In this document: positions 26,692-38,545 of the stretch, one piece after another
Numbering within the stretch: the stretch's first letter is position 1
Layout: every line of letters starts with the position of its first letter
DNA from: Spizellomyces punctatus DAOM BR117
Taxonomy: Eukaryota; Chytridiomycota; Chytridiomycetes; Spizellomycetales; Spizellomycetaceae
Length of the DNA: 64,000 nucleotides
Assembly (NCBI RefSeq): GCF_000182565.1
Contig: NW_015971537.1
Coordinates: forward strand, 965,299-1,029,298
Direction of reading: 5' to 3'
The notes under the pieces: generated by a model
What the model saw: only the letters and a program-made list of their open reading frames with translations
Told to the model about the DNA's origin: nothing
The model's database searches: none
Translations under genes and position numbers: made by a program

Positions 26692-27297
26692 TATGATACC
26701 TATCCTCATCCATGTACATAGTTCATGTATTAAGGACAATTGATTTTATAGATGGTTTCCTTTTTAATAGAAGCGTATTATAGGTAAGATGTGAGTAGTA
26801 AAAAGGCAAACATGAACCAAATCACATGAGAGCCAAAGTTGAAGATTTAAATGATTGGTTACTGGTTGGAGAAATTCAGACGGTTTATCATCATTGGCAT
26901 TCCTTTCGCGATATTATGCATGCTCTTGACGTTGAACACAAGCAAGAGGCGATCGTAGAGGGCCTCGAGTATGCTCATCTATTGTGATGTTCAGTTGTTA
27001 CTCTAATCTCTTCGCAATTAAATGGGTAGGCAGCAAGTATAGGGACCCATAGCTTTGACAGATCCTTGGCCATTTCCAATTCCGAGATACACCCAAACTC
27101 CCTAGCACATTTTTGCGTGCTCTCATTATCCGTCATATGCTGACACCCCAAAGTGCCGTGACCTCTGCATAAGACTTTGTTCGAGTGACTGCTCAAATGA
27201 CAGGTCAAGACTAGGACCAGACCTAAAATTGCATGTTGACATCTGCCCGCTAGCCACAGCTTGGAGACTGGGGACTCTCAGATATTTACATCGTAAA
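26692..27297. other. Intergenic, no gene recognised
   Basis: AT-rich 3' region of the RAX1-like gene. The minus-strand frame at 26975-27208 has no recognised domain; it may be remains of the adjacent retroelement. Confidence 0.35.
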
Positions 27298-27700
27298 TCA
27301 TGCTAATGCTATGATTTTGACCCATTCCACATTTTCTTTCGATCTGGCTGCAATAACCAGATCATCGACATAGAGCACAAAGGGCCATATGCATTTTGAA
27401 TTATGATGCGCAACGTGGCAAGAATGGATCGATTCCCTTGAAATCTCACTATCTACTGGTAGGATGACACCGGCCATTGGATACCTTGCATGGTGAAGCG
27501 GGCGATTGTTGCGCATGCTGCACAGCCATGGCATGGGCGCTAGAATGAATTTGTCGCTTTGATTGCGCGCAAGTCCCGGCGCAAGAATCGGCCGCCCTTC
27601 GCCCATATGGGCGCCGCAAGTCATTCCACACAAGGCTTTCGCGTCGGGCACTGGCCACACACCAGCCACTGCCTATCGTAATTCGGCTCAACTCTTGCTT
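27298..27700 (-). pseudogene. Degenerate Ty1/copia-type reverse transcriptase fragment
   Basis: The minus strand reads FVLYVDDLVIAA, the YVDD active-site motif with the flanks usual in copia polymerases. Some 100 residues upstream is KALCGMTCGAH, resembling the copia KALYGLKQAPR motif. The sequence between does not align with an intact enzyme, and no integrase, RNase H or long terminal repeats are visible nearby. This is an old, truncated relic, or a chance YVDD in a decayed frame. Confidence 0.45.
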
Positions 27701-27836
27701 TGCGAGAGTGTAGATCGTTCATTACGAATTGTATGTCTTTTGTTATTGACTATGCCTGCAAACTTCATACCTGAGGTCAGCACTCCATAGCAAGAATCCT
27801 GCGAGCTCCTCGCGACATCACCGCTCAACGTCCAGC

Positions 27837-29315
27837 ATGGGACGTACAAACCCTTTGACCGGGCGACGGTTCATGATTCCTCCAACGAGCCACTTGAGCC
27901 CCACAGAAGCTTCTGTATTGAAGAGATGTTTCCCGGTGGAGGACATTGAGATATTTGACGCTGGGTATCGACATAGTTTGAACCAGTATGGTGACAATCA
28001 TGAGTATGAGGAGTTTGACGGCAGCTTTCTTGGGTTTGGTAAGCGTTTTGCACTGTCTAGGCACGCTGTATTTGATGTTCATGATATCGGTTGGTCTTTT
28101 CAGGCCCTCCTATGAGGAAAAAAAGGAAGAGCTCAGACGCAGCAACCGCAGATACCGATGCCTCCCCTGAATTCGTTCCGAAGATAGCAAGGGCTGTGAG
28201 CCGGTCTTCTTCTGACTCTATAACCTCAGCCCGTGGTATGGATGGAACATGTTTGAACGTTCATTTTAAAGGCCTGTATTAAATCCTATCGTTAAAGTAT
28301 CACCACCAAAGTCGTCGAATGAGACGAGCACGCAACCAAACCATCCATCAACAACCCAACTTCCAACGGCGTCAAAATCACACGAGAAAGGTGAACGGCA
28401 CGGCATTTCGTCATCATCGAGAATATCACCAAAACGCCCATCTGGCAACAAGAGCCAGAGTCCATCTATTTCATTCATCGCATCGCAACATTCGTCGAAA
28501 GGACAGACTACCATTGGCTCAAGCACTCCATCCGGTTCCTCCTTATACCCTCAGTCCTCTCGTCATCGTGTACAAGATATCAAGCATTCTTCACCCATTT
28601 CACCTAGTCTTCATACAAGCAATGTGGCAAGTCCACCGACCAAGCGGTCATCCAATAACAAAAGCCCTGCAACCTATACATTGCCCGATACTCCACAGTC
28701 CAAAGTAACTGATGCCAGCCGATCATCACCTACTCGACTCGGATCTCCCAGCAATAAAAGCCGACTTGCCAAGCAAGCAGAAACGGCTGGAAACCTCCCT
28801 GCTAAAGATAAGGGTGATATACCAGAGTTTCTTCGAAAAATGATGCAGCGAACATCGCGACCTACCCTCTCTGCATTTGCGGGTGCAACCCGATATCATG
28901 GTAAACCCCGGCTGGCGCACGGAGGCAATCGTATTTCGAAATCGACAACGATCCAGCCGCCAGATTGGTTGACCAAATACAAGGATGGAAAGGTTTCGAG
29001 GGTTAGCATTGAATCTACCTTTTGCATGCGACAAGTGGAGCTTCCTGATATTCTCTTTCATATTTAGATTGAGAGATATCGTCAAACTCATGGATTTCCA
29101 GATTTACTGCAGATCTGGAAAGAAGCAGGCCAGCTGACAGCAAGGTATGCGTCAGTCAGTGAGCCAAGAGAGCAGTATGGTCCGTTTACGTGTACCTCTA
29201 TGTCAGGATGGCATCTGTAAATATTAAAAACAACAAACGGCACGCAAAACTCGAGGACGAGCAGCGAAGGAAGTCTTCACCTTTCAGAAAAGCTGGATTC
29301 GGGAGTTCAAAGTAA
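27837..29315 (+). CDS. Ser-rich protein of unknown function
   Basis: Not recognised. Exons 27837-28038, 28104-28235, 28298-28992, 29068-29144 and 29207-29315 give 404 aa in frame. The N-terminus (MGRTNPLTGRRFMIPPTSHLSP, then VLKRCFPVEDIEIFDAGYRH) looks folded and acidic. A basic patch RKKRKSS follows, then about 170 residues of Ser/Pro-rich disorder (repeated SSP, SPS and SPT sites). A more conserved-looking C-terminal part reads DIPEFLRKMMQRTSRP, DWLTKYKDGKIERYRQ and HGFPDLLQIWKEAGQ. The basic cluster and disorder suggest a nuclear or phospho-regulated protein; that is inference. The in-frame joining of five exons is the main support that the gene is real. Confidence 0.7.
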
Positions 29316-30205
29316 AAACCAACCCTGTAAATAAACAAAGCATGACGCGGACGCGTCCTTTATGAATGGAACCACATCTGATCGAGTCGAACCGAATCCC
29401 GGATATTTTCAAAACGAAAGACGCAACAAACCCGACTGACTTTTCCATTTTGTCCTTTTGCCGGCCCATTAGTGGTCTTTTTTGTACAGGCGTCCGCCCA
29501 TCTTTACTCCCATTCACGCCTCCTTTTTGCAGGGAGGATTAATAGGAGTTTGGTCGTTCACCAAGAATACAAAGGCATTCGCACGCAATTTGATTCGTGC
29601 TCCGTCCTCAAGAATCCAACCGTTAGTAACAAGGGACCACTGTTCTCGAACACTACCGTCACTTGCCCACCAACACCATTATCTTTTCCCTTGCAGTGCA
29701 TCGTTGGACTTTAGGCAGAGATTGAAAGTATACAGACGCTCTGCTCTGGCACTTTGGTAGGTTCATATTCCTGGTGCATTGCGCCCTCTGATTTGAAACG
29801 AAAGCTATCCTGGCTGACTGCGGAGTATTTGGCTGCTTTGCAGAATCGAGTTATCGGTGTACAGTTATTTGGAAGTTGCATCTTAGATTAACACGAGGTG
29901 GGTGTCGTGGGCGGCTTCTATTCGGTTTTTCCAGCCTGCGTTTTCCAAAAGCTGACAAACCCGACTGCGGTCCTAATAAAGCAGCATCCCTTTAAAGTTT
30001 TGCATCGTTGATATTAAGACGTTAAGTCTGCGCGGTAGGTATTTTCGTTCTTTGTAGACGGTGTAGTGCGTAATCCTGCCATTTACTGATCATTTTGGGC
30101 CTCTCTTCACCCTGTTATTTTTTCCGCATCACCTTTCCTTGCGCCTTCCGCCTCGCCCAACCCTTTTCCGGACTGTATCCTTTGGACGCATAGCCAGATC
30201 ACGAG
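29316..30205. other. Upstream region of eIF4G
   Basis: About 0.9 kb without a supported gene. It contains pyrimidine-rich stretches near 30090-30190, consistent with a promoter and 5' UTR. Confidence 0.45.
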
Positions 30206-33200
30206 ATGACTACGTGGGCGCAAAGAGCATCTGCTCCAAAAAAGCCAGCGCAAGCGGCTCCGACTGTGAATGTAGGGAAGGGTAAAACTGGCGGCGGTGG
30301 GAATGTGAAAGCAGGATCTCCCACAACTACAGAAAAGTCTCCTATTGCACCAAGCCCTACCAACACGACACCTACTTCATCCGCCCAGCCTCCACAACCG
30401 GCACCTAGCCCGGTTGCTAACGGACCTGCTAATCCCAACACAACATCCGCTCGTCCAAAATCACCCCAAGGCGCCGTCAAAACACCAATGAGCTTTGCAG
30501 CTATTTTGGCGAAAGGGAATCTTCCTACACAGAATGCGGCTAGTGCTGGAGGAAATGCCCCACAACAGGCAGCAGCTGAGGGTCAGGTGAACGGTAAGGC
30601 CTCCGTCTCAAAAGGTACATCTCACGTCAATGGCAAGCACACTGGGAAAGAAGCGCGACACAAAGACACTCAATCGAGGTTAGTATAAGTTGATTGCCAT
30701 GATCTACCTTTTTCATATTGACCGATTTCGTACGTTTCCTGCTGCTGCAGACAAAGTGCGAGTGGAAACGGAGAGGCTGTACAATTTAAGGGAGCACTGA
30801 AGAATAAGTTGCATAGTGTTAATGCGCCAACGAAGCGGATGTCTTTTGGCTCTTTTGACTCGGAAGAGGCGCCAAATGGTGCACCTGCAACCGCAAATGC
30901 CCCTAGGGCAGCATCACCTCAGGATGCTGCGTCACCGGTAACATCGCCGATCGACGCACCTGCACCGGTTGCTCCCTTGGCGGTGAAGGATGCTCCCACA
31001 GCCACCGCGGCGTCCAGCGCCGCTACACCAACACCAGCTACTGGCACTCCAGTCTCATCTACGGCTCCGACGACGCTTTCTCATCAACCCAAACCCGTGA
31101 GTATCCGCTGAGGCAAAGAACATGTTGTTTCACAGAGCTCATTTATATATCCTCTATGAATATAGGTATCTGCAGTTGCTGCACGTGCTGTTCCCGTTCA
31201 ACCTACCATTCCGCGCACTATGTCTGCTCCCCCGACGATGAAGCAGGGTGGCAAGGGGCCCGCAGTTGGACAAGTGCAAGGACAACCATCTGGGACCTCG
31301 GTAGCTGGGGAAGTTCAGCACACCGTTCCTGTCACTGGTGTCAGTGCACCGGGACCTGGTCAAGTTTCCCCTGTGACCCCAATGCAGCAACACGTCTCAC
31401 AGCCGCACGTTCATCCCGCACATCCGGCAGGTCACCATGCACAAACTCACGCTCCTCACCACCCGCAGTTCCATCAACCAACGGCACAACACCATCACCC
31501 GCAACATCATCATCAGCAGTTGCACCCCGCTACTCATCAGCAGGCGCACACGTATGCACCTAGACATCAACAACATATGAGACCACCTGCCATGCCCAAC
31601 GCTGCGCCATACGTGAAACAGTACAAGCCACATGGTGTGGCGGTGAGTTTCTTGTCACCGTTACTTTCTTATTTGCCCCCCTGATTGACATTAATTTTGA
31701 TTAGCCCAATGCTCACGTGGCGGCAATCTCGCAGCCAGGAGTACCGCATCAAATGTTGGGCCCGACCCCAATCTCGGGGCCGAATCCTACAGCCATGTAC
31801 GCGTATGTCCAAGGAGTCCCACAAGTGAGTAGGCTCGCTGACTTGCTGCCTGCTGCTTGCTAATAATTGTATCATTATGCACACCAGTATTATACGTCGT
31901 ATTATGACCCACAGATGCCATACACACAATTCACACCCGCATACATGCAGTATCCGCCTCAAATGATACCTCAAGGAGGTATGCCTTCGACACCGACGGG
32001 GCAAAGATTTACCGGACCCAATCATGCACCAACTACACCGACAAGCACTCCTGGAAGTGCTCGCAATAGTAAAGCAAGAGTGCCTGTTACCATCAAGCGG
32101 CCGGACACCGATGAGCCAGTTCAGCTTCCTCAAGCCACAACAGCATCCTCACCTGCACCACGGACAAGTGCTCCAGCCATTCAGCCAAAGGTTGAAACTC
32201 CCAAATCTAAAGTTCGTATTGTGTTGAAGAATCCTGAGACAGGCGAAGAGATCTTGAACATCAAAGGCGAGGAAGCACAGAAGAAGGAGGATGATGTCGT
32301 GACAAAGACTGAGAAGAATGAGGATACCCCGGTAGCTGAAACGAAAGAGACACCGCAACCCGAAGCTCCAACTGCCGTCCTGAAGGAGGCAGACGAAGCT
32401 CTTCCTACCGCGGAAGCGAAGCCGGTAGCGGAAGTCAAGGTTCCAGTTAAGGTAGATACTAAAGAGGCGAAAAAACCAGAGGTTGTTCAGATACCTAAGC
32501 CGGAGACAAAGGAACAACCCAAACCTGTTCCGTCGAAGGAGGTCACGGAGGATGTTTCCGCGGAGCCTGCTAAAGTGACACCGCCAGCTCCGGTACCCAC
32601 TACGGCTGCTGAGATTTCTACTGAGAAGACAGATTTGGCACCTTCCCAGGAGGCCAAAGTGGCGCAGGCGAAGGAAGACGTAGAAAAGGTGCCGGATTCG
32701 AAAAAGGATGTAGAAAAGGTTCCGGAATCCAAAAAGGAGGAAAAGATTGAAGCTCCGAAAGAGGAACAGGTGACACTGAAAGAAGCCGTCTCGGTAGATG
32801 AAAGTGCAGTCGCAAAGTCGGAAGTTCCTGAAGCCGCGAAACCAGCAGAACCTGTGGAGCCTGAGCTGGAAGATGGGGAAATTGCGGAGGATGACGGTGC
32901 AAAGGAGTCCGCCCCGAAACCTGAAGCACCAGCGATTGATGGCGCGAAACCAATTGCCACATCCGAAGATGTTCCAACGGACGCTAATCTGCGGCGATCT
33001 GCCTCACCTCTAATTGATGAGGAGGCTACCAAGCCAGCTGGGTCCAAAGGAGAGCTGCCAAGTAAAATTGACACACGACCAGCCATGAAGCGCTTAGAGT
33101 CTTTCGAAGGTGTCAAGTATCCCAGTACCGTCCCATCGCCTTCCCACGAACCTGGGAAGCCCTTCCGGTATCAAAGGGATTTCCTTCTTCAGTTTGCAGA

Positions 33201-36200
33201 AATTGCCAAAGAAAAGCCGCAGGGCTTGCCGGCGCACTCTGACATTTACGGAGATGATAAGGGGACATCTCCTCGCGGCGATCGTAAAGACTCGAAAGGT
33301 CCTGGTCGTCCTCTCAGTATGTCTCGCCAGGGATCTTCCAGTGATGTCCGCATGGGCCCACCAGGTAAAACAAGCGAGGAAAGATGGCAGCAAGCGATGG
33401 CATCAAAGCACGGCGGTGTTGGCGTACAAGGTGTTATGAGTGGTGTGGCCCCTCCACCTACTGCACGAATGAGCCGTACAGGTTCTGGCGGCGGTGGACG
33501 CATGCCACCCATGATGCGTCAAGGCTCTTTCCGCGACGGCGTACAGTCTGGTAGAGATAGTCGAAGTGGTCGTGGAGGTCGCGATCGTGGACCACCGCGC
33601 CATGCGGCTCCTGAGCCACCAGGCGAACCCGTTGAGCCACTCGTCAAGTCTGAGACTGCTTGGGCGCCTATGTCTGTGAAAAAGTCGGCCAAGAAGCCCG
33701 CCGATGGGGAGGACAAGGAGAAGGCCGAGGAGGAGCTGATATACAGAAAGACAAAGGGTCTCTTGAATAAGCTGACCATTGAGCGCTTCGATTCCATTTC
33801 ATCCCAGATTTTGAACATTGGCATGACAAGGGAGAGCATTCTCAAGGGAGTTATTGCCCTTATATTTGAAAAGGCGTTGGATGAGCCCAACTTCGGGTCC
33901 ATGTATGCTTCCCTTTGTGCTAGACTGTCGAGCGAGCTACCAAAGGTCCAGAGCTGGATTGATATAGATGCGAAAAACAATACCTTCAGAAGAGTATTGT
34001 TGAATCGGTGTCAGGAAGAATTCGAAAAAGGTGCTAAATGGAGCGAATCAGAGGAGAAGCTCCTCGAACAGCGGCGGGAAGCCCGTACCAGATTGGAAGC
34101 CATGACTGACGAAGAGAAATTGAAGATCGCTGAGGAGGATTACCAACGCGGCAAAACGAAGCGGCGGGTGCTCGGTAACATCAGGTTCATTGGTGAGCTT
34201 TTCATACAGAGCCTTATTACCGAGAAAATCATGCACCAGTGCATACAACAACTTCTTAAGAACGTGACGGACCCAGAAGAGGAAGATGTAGAGTCGCTGT
34301 GCAAGTTGCTCACTACCATTGGTGCACGCATGGACCACTCCAAGGCTAAGGGTCACTTTGAGGCATACTTTGCGCGTATCGAGGAATTGACCAAGAACGC
34401 CAAGTTGTCTGCTCGTATCCGATTCATGCTGCTTGATCTGATAGACCTTCGCAAGGAGGGCTGGAAAGCACGAAACGCGCCCACTGGGCCGAAGACTATT
34501 GCTGAAATCCGGGCTGAAGCTGAACGTAAACAAGCGGAGGAAGCACAAAAGATTCAAGAGCGAAACCGAAGCTCAGGGGGAGCCCGGGGATTGCCAACAC
34601 GGGATCAGCAGTTCCGGGATCGTCGGGGAAGTGGTCGGGGCAGTCAAGACGGACGTACCGGAGGTGTGGCCCAAGTTAGCGGGGACGGATGGGTCACACA
34701 GGGATCAACGCGAGGCATGCCTCAGGCATCGCGGCAAGTTGAGACCTTTGCCAACTTTGGTCAGATCAAAAAGGCTGACCGTACGTCGATTACGTTTGGT
34801 CCGGGTGGTGGTATGGGCTTTGGACAAGGTGCGAAGGGATGGGGTGCCAAGAAGACCGAGGCGAAAGAGGCTGGAGCGCCCTTGAGCAGATCAAGCAGTG
34901 CTGGAGAGGGTGGCCTTGCTGCTCCCAACATGTTCAGCGTGTTGGAGGGTATGGACCGAAAGAAGTCTGTTGATGAGGGACGCAAACCTACTGCGCCTAA
35001 AGCGGTGACGCCAAGCAAGGACGAAGAGCAGCCCAAGGAAGAGGAGGTCAAGAGATTGACAAAGGGTCAGGCCAGTGCAAAGCTTGACGGAATCATTGAG
35101 GAATGGTTCACCCTTTTGGACGTGAACGTAAGTTCCACTGGGGGCTTTTATCATGGGAACATTTAGAACTAATGTTCCTGTGTAATTTATAGGAGGCTTT
35201 TCTGTCCCTAAAGGAATTGGGAGCATATGAGTATCACCCGGACTTTGTGGATACCGTCTTGAACAAGAGTTGGGAGAATAAGCCGGATGTGATCAAAAAG
35301 GCTGTGAAACTTTTGCTCAAGCTCCTGGACGAGGGCCTTGTCGCCAATGAGGATTTGAAAGACATGTAAGTGTTTTCACCGATTTGTAGTACCGTATCTT
35401 GTGGCAGCCACTGACACGGATTGTGGCCTACAGCCTAGCTCCCCACATCGAGGTCATTGATGATTTGGCAATAGATGTGCCAGACCATTACAAAAATGCT
35501 GGTCATCTATTGGGCCGCCTTGTGGCTTCTGATTTCATAAATCTGCAAACCGTCCTTGAGCTATCCGCTCCTCTCCTCTCAATATCATCCATGAAACCCC
35601 CCGGCGCGCGGCTGTTGGCTGAGACACTCAAAGATATCAAATCTTTGGATGGCGATAACGCCCTAGTTGATATCGTCACAAAGGACGCTGTCGATCTCAA
35701 AGAATGGTGGCCAAAGGAAAAGCGTACTGATGAGATTCTGGCAGATTGGCTGGATGCGAATGGGCTTTTCATTTTGGCCCCGGAGCTTGAAACATTGAAG
35801 GGGTTAAAATGGAGATTAGGAAAGGATAATGTGGAATCTGTGGCGGCTTGGTTGAAGGTAAACAAAGCAGTACATTGACCTGCTCATTTGAAATGGTAAA
35901 TTTAACGAGTGGATGTTTCGTAATTGTAGGAGCCGAGCAATGATAAAGTGCGCGCGTCGCCGGAATTCGTGCGAATCTTGACAATAGGTGTTTTGTCACA
36001 CATTGCATCGCAAACAGTATTCGCGAACGGCCCCAACAAACCAGTAGAACCCACTCCCGATTCCGTGCAAAAGCAAAAGGAGATGTTGACATCGCTCAAG
36101 CCGTTGTTTGATCCATACGTGGATGGGTCTAAGAAAGTGGATGTATTGTTTGCTATTCAAGCGTACTGTGGCAATATTGGATTCCCTACTGGTTGGTTGA

Positions 36201-36400
36201 AGCTTTATATTGCCAGCAACTCGTTTTTCAAACTTCTAACGATGCCAAAAATCGTTGCAGAACTCTTACCCAACATGTTCCGTCATTTCCGAGAAGTCGG
36301 CATTGTAGACAAGAGCGCATTTGAAGCATGGAAACAGGACACATTGCGAGAGCAGAGTACAAAGAAGGAGGCCCTTGCCGCCGTCGGAGACATGTCCTAA
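30206..36400 (+). CDS. Translation initiation factor eIF4G
   Basis: Scaffold that links the cap-binding eIF4E, eIF4A and PABP to the ribosome. Exons 30206-30678, 30751-31096, 31166-31642, 31705-31824, 31888-35127, 35193-35365, 35434-35857 and 35930-36400 give 1907 aa in frame. The N-terminal ~770 residues are disordered (Ala/Pro/Thr, a His/Gln-rich stretch, then Lys/Glu/Pro). The eIF4E-binding motif YxxxxL-phi is seen in FRYQRDFLLQFAEI. The MIF4G domain begins at KGLLNKLTIERFDSISSQIL. RG-rich segments flank it. The MA3 domain begins at LTKGQASAKLDGIIEEW. The C-terminus (VDVLFAIQAY ... GIVDKSAFEAWKQD) matches a W2-type domain, which yeast eIF4G lacks. Two closely spaced introns fall in the MA3 region. 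Confidence 0.93.
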
Positions 36401-36860
36401 AATTGAACGGATCAACACATAAACAAGGGGGGAATCACGTTTTTTGCATATATAATAGTTGGGTTTTGTTTATCTTTCCATTTCTGCCGGATTTCTTTTT
36501 CTGCACGGATGGATGGCATCAAGGTGTGCAGAAGGCATCGCATATGGCTGTTTCTTTTTTTCTTTTGTTTTTTGTTTGAGGAGATCTAGTTAATATATCC
36601 ATTTGGAAAATCGTTTCATCAAATTGTGCTCGTTTCGTTCTACCTTGTTTTTATGGTATATGGATTATTCCAATACTGCGAGTCCCATTGCACCTTTGTG
36701 ATGACGATGTGCGGTTTTGCGGGGAAGCGCTGTTTTACAGTCGAAAAGAATTCTTTGTCATTGTTTCAAATGTTTGCCGTTGAAGATGTGCAGCAGCATT
36801 AGATGCAAGAGCTGGAATACTTTATACGCAGCCCAGTATTGTGTAATTGTTCATGTTGTG
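36401..36860. other. 3' region of eIF4G
   Basis: T-rich and non-coding. It runs up to short element A, whose left flank reads TTGTG. Confidence 0.45.
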
Positions 36861-36896
36861 TAGTGTAGAGGTGACAGAAAATGGCACTAGCTACTA

Positions 36897-36934
36897 CACC
36901 AGGGAATAAACCGGCGACAACCGGTTTGGAAAAG
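36897..36934 (-). ncRNA. Candidate omegaRNA-like block in short element A
   Basis: 38-bp block kept at 34 positions with the Fanzor element's 3' end, at the same distance from the terminal repeat. The B-box-like stretch is altered here (GGTTTATTCCC). Confidence 0.4.
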
Positions 36935-36938
36935 CTAA

Positions 36939-37338
36939 CTAAGCTACTACTAGGCAATTATACACGCAATACGTAACGGTTGGTTCTAACCGGATAATTG
37001 CCCTCCACCACACGCGGTCCCTACTAGGCCTTGATCCAGAACTCTTGATGGCATTGAAGCCAGACTCTTGCATCCAGGAGCGAATCGACTGGGCAGCGTC
37101 ACAAGCCAGAGGATGTTCAGTGACAAGGCTTGGAGACTAGAGAAAAAAACTGCATGTCAGAAGATGACCCGATGACAAGAAATGCAAGAAATGCCATCGA
37201 TACATACCAACCAAGCTCAACTAATGTGGCAGCATAATAGTAGGTTTTGTTATCAGATCCGATTGGTTGCCACTGGTTCTGGTCACGGTTGCTGTCGGGC
37301 GGTCGAGGTCCTCGACACCACCACATCGGCGTTCTCAT
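36939..37338 (-). CDS. 110-aa element cargo protein, copy A
   Basis: Not recognised. Exon 1 37338-37204 (45 aa, starts MRTPMWWCRGPRPPDSN) and exon 2 37136-36939 (65 aa plus stop, starts SPSLVTEHPLACDAAQSIRS) join in frame across a 67-nt intron (GTATCG...CTAG). It is rich in Trp, Tyr and Arg, with DRVWW and YYYAATLVELGWY. The second copy at 44617-45004 has exactly the same exon lengths. The intron between differs greatly in sequence and length (67 versus 55 nt) while the exons stay close, with a mix of silent and replacement changes, which supports translation. A TATAAAA lies ~120 bp upstream. The stop sits just inside the omegaRNA-like block, as in the Fanzor gene. Its function is unknown. 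Confidence 0.6.
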
Positions 37339-37456
37339 GGTTGACCGAGTCGCGATGAGGTTGCAATGTGGGTCGCAATGAGAGTTGTGCAGATGCAGAT
37401 GCTTTGAGAGTCGAGGATGGGTAAAGAGGAAAGAGGGAAGAGACAGAAGGCTCCCC

Positions 37457-37463
37457 TTTTATA
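37457..37463 (-). promoter_or_regulatory. TATA box of cargo gene A
   Basis: TATAAAA on the minus strand about 120 bp upstream of the cargo ATG. It is kept in element B at 45109-45115. Confidence 0.5.
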
Positions 37464-37620
37464 GACCTTTGGCATGCGCCTCACCGCAGTTTAAAAAAAA
37501 AACATTAGCATGCCACACCAATCTGAGCGATAGATGGGGGTTCTCATTATGCGATATGATTAACCGGATTCATCCGGATAATAATGAGTCCTAGTGCCAT
37601 TTTCAATCGCCTCCACACTA

Positions 37621-38545
37621 TGTGATGTGCTTATGTAATCCAGCCCATCCAATTTCAATTCTGCCTTTTACGACACGCATGGTTTGCTTTTGTGGTGAAC
37701 TCACTACGACTTTATCCGCCTCTCCAATTCCCAACGTGATCAGCTGTGTGGGGAGTCAAACCACATGCTAAAAGGGCCATAGCAACCAAAGTGTGTGCAG
37801 TGTGTGTGTGTGTCGATACCGTTCTTTTTTTTCCTTTAAAATGGAGAGATCATTCATCATCATCATCATCATCTTCATCATCAGCTGTGTTTGGGGTCTT
37901 GACTTGCTTTTCCTTTTGCCTTTAAAGTAATTACATACATTATCATATGGCTCCCCCGCTTTCTCTTTTGTACACACACATTCAAAAAGGAAACACACAC
38001 TCATTCCCCCGTTCAGCTTTTTTTGGTGGTTGGGGGCGGTTCAAACTTAACAACGGCTACTTTGGAGAGAGAGACTGCGCCCCACCGCCCAAACTAGAGG
38101 CGATTTTAGGCTGACTGTTCAAACGGACCCTCGTTGAACCGCTTTCTCGTCGTCGTCGTTTTCCTTTCATCTTTGAGACGCGACGGCAATTCACCTGTTC
38201 TATTTAGGTACGTTATCCACACATGGGATTTAGCTTGGAAGGAGGCTTCTACCTATTGGAAAAGATGGAATTTACACGACGGGGGCGTGTATTTTATCTT
38301 TTACATTGGCGTCCCCAAAGGACCAAAATATCCATTAGGAAAAAAAACAAAAACGAGAGCGGAAAACCGCGTAGGAAAAGCTATATACGACACTTTTACT
38401 GACACACTTACACACACACATAACTTTTACACATACTTACATTGCTCTTTTCTTACTCTTTGACATTGACTTGCACAATGCAGACAAACCAACTGTACCC
38501 ATTGTCGAACGACCATCCCTCATCTTCCAAGTGTGCAATTGCGCC
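37621..38545. other. Upstream region of HPC2, with CAT microsatellite
   Basis: A (CAT)n-like run lies at about 37853-37885. Near 38205 there is a TTTAG-GTACGT donor-like site, and 38400-38480 is pyrimidine-rich, ending in GCAG. That fits an intron whose last exon would open the HPC2 coding frame upstream of 38546. Confidence 0.4.

Larger units (their letters stand above)
36861..37620 (-). mobile_element. Short element A, related to the Fanzor element by its ends
   Basis: 760 bp. Left terminus 36861-36890 (TAGTGTAGAGGTGAC...) and right terminus 37591-37620 (...GCCTCCACACTA) match as inverted repeats at 26 of 30 positions. Both share the outer TAGTG and inner TGGCACTAG with the Fanzor repeats. 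The inner block (CACCAGGGAATAAACCGGCG onward, 36897-36934) matches the candidate omegaRNA region. The right flank is TGTG, so the minus strand reads CACATA into the element, giving CATA as at the Fanzor element. It carries a small spliced gene and a TATA box on the minus strand but no nuclease, so it must depend on proteins supplied elsewhere. Confidence 0.82.

Noticed and set aside
32487-33116. 209-aa Ser/Gly/Ala-rich minus-strand frame inside eIF4G
   Set aside because: It is a shadow of the Lys/Glu/Pro/Ala-rich disordered region on the coding strand.
36939-37136. Alternative exon-2 frame of the cargo (LQALSLNILWLV...)
   Set aside because: In that frame most differences between copies A and B are amino-acid changes, whereas in the chosen frame most are silent, and the chosen frame joins exon 1 in phase in both copies.
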